Translations under genes and position numbers: made by a program
The notes under the pieces: model-generated
What the model saw: only the letters and a program-made list of their open reading frames with translations
What the model was told of the DNA's origin: nothing
The model's database searches: none
Assembly (NCBI GenBank): GCA_000613465.1
Contig: BAJA01000002.1
Coordinates: 205,963 to 269,962, forward strand
Length of the DNA: 64,000 nt
Reading direction: 5' to 3'
Origin: Bacteroides nordii WAL 11050 = JCM 12987
Lineage (GTDB): Bacteria > Bacteroidota > Bacteroidia > Bacteroidales > Bacteroidaceae
Part shown: positions 62,149 to 64,000 of the stretch, one piece after another
How the letters are laid out: every line of letters begins with the position of its first letter
How positions within the stretch are numbered: position 1 is the first letter of the stretch

Positions 62149-62973
62149 CTACAAGTCTAATCGTGTTTTCAGCAGCTTATAGCCGGAAAGGCTCACCCGG
62201 AGCTTGTCTCCGTTCTTTAGCAGCAATCTGTAAGTCTCTTTCCCGAAAAGTTCTACACGTAATATTTGCGTCACGTTTACGATGGTAGATCGATGTACCC
62301 GTACGAATTGGGTTACAGGCAGATGTTTTTCAAGATACTTCATTGTCAGCTCCTTTACGAATTGCCCTTCTGGAGTAAATAATGTGACATAATCTCCACA
62401 CGCCTGGACATAAATTAAATCATTCGTTGCCACCAAATGAATACGCGCTCCATCCTTTACCGTGATGCGATCCAGATATTCTTCCACCGATTGAGAAGAA
62501 GCATCCACAGCTTCTTCTTCATTTTGCTGATCTTCAACTTCCGCTATTTCTTCGGCAGGAAGACGAAGTGCCTGCAAAGAGTAATATTTGTACCACATCA
62601 TTACATTCGTCCAGCACAATGCACCAACCAGTGCCCGGAACGGCAGGGTTTCGGCAAAAGGTAAATAAGAACTTCCAGCCATCGTCTCAATCCATCCTTG
62701 CAAGGCAAATCCGCCCGCCAGCCAAAAGAGTATCGCCAATACAGATACTATTATTTCTGTTTGCACCGATGATACAAAACCGATAACAAACCATGATAAA
62801 TAAGCCAAACCACAAAACAGTCCTATCGAAACCGCTCCGTCCACAAGTGCAGACAATAAGTCAACACCGGCATAAGCTGTCAACAGCCATGCCTGTACCC
62901 CTATGGCAACTAATACCATCAACAAAACAGGTATCCAGCGTCGGGAAGATTCCATTATAGGATGTGCTTGCAT
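62149..62973 (-). CDS. Membrane-bound LytTR transcriptional regulator
   Basis: 274 residues. Four predicted membrane helices (about 13-35, 40-62, 70-95, 108-130), an acidic linker (EDQQNEEEAVDAS), and a C-terminal LytTR DNA-binding domain (about 170-274) with IYVQACGDYVTLF and QFVRVHRSTIVNV. LytTR proteins bind pairs of sites about two helical turns apart. It follows the LiaF-like gene by 9 bases, so the two probably work together in an envelope response. Confidence 0.88.
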   Translation of the reverse strand: MQAHPIMESSRRWIPVLLMVLVAIGVQAWLLTAYAGVDLLSALVDGAVSIGLFCGLAYLSWFVIGFVSSVQTEIIVSVLAILFWLAGGFALQGWIETMAGSSYLPFAETLPFRALVGALCWTNVMMWYKYYSLQALRLPAEEIAEVEDQQNEEEAVDASSQSVEEYLDRITVKDGARIHLVATNDLIYVQACGDYVTLFTPEGQFVKELTMKYLEKHLPVTQFVRVHRSTIVNVTQILRVELFGKETYRLLLKNGDKLRVSLSGYKLLKTRLDL

Positions 62974-62982
62974 CTTCGTTTA

Positions 62983-63720
62983 TCAACCTTTAATTTCTAC
63001 TCCTCCGAAAGAGACATTTCCCATTACTACAAGGCTGCGGCTTTGGTCTATATTTACTCCCGGAATACGTTTATCTTCGCAACCTCCCAGAAAAGCATTG
63101 GCTTGCAAATCAACCCGCCAGTCGAGAGGCACATAAATTTCTATCCCACCAAAATTACATTCTACTTCAATGTAGGTTTCCCCTTCGGATATATTTGTAC
63201 GCCGCAAGTCAAGCACAGTTCCACCAAAAGTGTTACGGATTGTTGCCCCCTTGAATACCTCATCAAGTACCACCTGCTTTACGCCCCCGAATACATTGTC
63301 CGAACGAACAAAGCCATCGGCCGAGCTGGTCTGCTTATTACCGAAAGTCTGTTCGCCCCGCGTTTTCCACTCCTTATGACGATTGGGACGATAAAAGAAG
63401 AAGATGCCCAGGCATACCAATACAACAGGCCAAAGCACTGCACCCGCATTGACGGGCATCCAAGGCAACCACCCCAGACGAGGCATAATGAAACAAAGAC
63501 CAACCACAAACAAGATCAATCCGGTGAACATCTGACGGCGAAGAATCGAATAGGCACCCAACACAATCAAAAGCATCGGCCAGGATACAACGATACGAAA
63601 TAAATCATTGGGAATAAATCCCAGATTACGACCCAACAACATAATTCCGCAGGCTATAAAAATGCTGGCCACCAGTTGCCTGCCCGTCAACCCCGAAGGA
63701 GATGTAGATTTCTTTTCCAT
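62983..63720 (-). CDS. LiaF-like / DUF5668 membrane protein
   Basis: 245 residues from MEKKST; the longer frame to 63780 includes the promoter and is rejected. Four membrane helices in the first 110 residues (DUF5668 type: LFRIVVSWPMLLIVLGAYSIL), then a cytoplasmic or extracytoplasmic beta domain with repeated G-G-x-x motifs (NVFGGVKQVV, NTFGGTVLDLRRT, NFGGIEIYVPLDW, SFGGVEIKG), as in cell-wall-stress LiaF proteins. First gene of a two-gene operon with the LytTR regulator. Confidence 0.85.
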   Translation of the reverse strand: MEKKSTSPSGLTGRQLVASIFIACGIMLLGRNLGFIPNDLFRIVVSWPMLLIVLGAYSILRRQMFTGLILFVVGLCFIMPRLGWLPWMPVNAGAVLWPVVLVCLGIFFFYRPNRHKEWKTRGEQTFGNKQTSSADGFVRSDNVFGGVKQVVLDEVFKGATIRNTFGGTVLDLRRTNISEGETYIEVECNFGGIEIYVPLDWRVDLQANAFLGGCEDKRIPGVNIDQSRSLVVMGNVSFGGVEIKG

Positions 63721-63777
63721 AATTCTATTTTCTATTTTAATTCGATGATACGTTTCGAGTTTTACTATTTGATGTTG

Positions 63778-63785
63778 CAAAGATA
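63778..63785 (-). promoter_or_regulatory. -7 promoter element of the LiaF-like/LytTR operon
   Basis: TATCTTTG on the minus strand, 57 bases before the start at 63720. Confidence 0.6.
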
Positions 63786-64000
63786 AACTGTTCAGGGACT
63801 TTCGGGAACACTTTACCGTTTATTTCCGTGCAAAAATCGATGAATGCAGGAGTATATCCGGCGAAACAGGGAAATAAAGAAAGAAATCTGCTCCTCGTTC
63901 AGCCAATCTGTTAGGGGAGAGCGACAAGATTCACTCGTTCCGGCATACCCTCACCGACGTTCGTTGGTTAGGTCACCGGGGAAGGTTCCTTCTCTCACCG
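63786..64000. other. Gene-free right end
   Basis: No gene or RNA recognised. The last 30 bases include TCACCGGGGAAGGTTCCTTC, which weakly resembles TCACCAGGGAAAGGAACGTT near 6011, possibly part of a further dispersed repeat cut by the window edge. Confidence 0.4.

Noticed and set aside
63973..63994. Possible further dispersed repeat shared with 6010-6038
   Set aside because: Similarity is limited to about 20 imperfect bases and the element is cut by the window edge, so it cannot be supported.

Overview
The window looks like a chromosomal segment from a gut Bacteroides or close relative (Bacteroidota). The reasons are specific: promoters carry the Bacteroidales -7 element TAnnTTTG; lpxC and fabZ form one fused gene; there is a hybrid two-component regulator with a two-component propeller sensor; there is a type V (FimA/Mfa1-type) fimbrial locus with DUF3575 and DUF3868 genes; start codons mostly lack Shine-Dalgarno sequences; and the housekeeping proteins have the lengths and sequence style of that genus. 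No phage, insertion sequence, integrase or CRISPR array is visible.

Layout. 1-7.7 kb: topB (reverse, its last codons at the left edge), a large secreted GH84 beta-N-acetylglucosaminidase, then recF with a DUF721/DciA-like gene (reverse). 7.8-9.4 kb: a TPR membrane protein, ribH, and a tRNA-Tyr/tRNA-Gly pair with its own consensus promoter and terminator. 9.9-14.5 kb: a periplasmic GH2 beta-galactosidase and an N-acetylhexosamine 1-kinase-like phosphotransferase. 14.6-22.1 kb, reverse: DUF3256 protein, EamA-type permease, truA, hybrid two-component regulator, small lipoprotein. 22.6-32.9 kb: fimbrial region (DUF3575, DUF3868/OmpA-like, a 1.37-kb gene-free leader, major pilin, two pilin-like or anchor lipoproteins, a large tip-like DUF4906-type protein, an 89-residue unknown). 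33.0-33.6 kb: a damaged antitoxin/PIN-toxin pair. 33.7-62 kb: housekeeping, including NfeD/flotillin, phoH, purC, menG, aroE, a hydrolase/TPM/LemA set, purM, prfA, pyrF, an HD hydrolase, lpxD-lpxC/fabZ-lpxA, miaA, a sensor kinase, an AsmA protein, a Sua5/YciO protein, nagB, a flavodiiron protein and a radical SAM protein. 62.1-63.7 kb: a LytTR regulator and a LiaF-like membrane protein.

Three things stand out beyond the genes. First, at least seven reading-frame breaks in six ordinary genes, including the essential lpxC, can each be explained by one missing base, most often in a short G or C run; this points to sequencing or assembly errors rather than gene decay. Second, many intercistronic gaps hold hairpin elements whose arms repeat a short word that differs from element to element, around a loosely conserved centre, and which often end just before the next start codon. 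Third, TGTACA-type sites with a 23-base period lie upstream of the fimbrial operon and in the topB/GH84 divergent region. A two-module dispersed repeat and a hybrid regulator with Gln in place of the phospho-accepting His are further points of interest.
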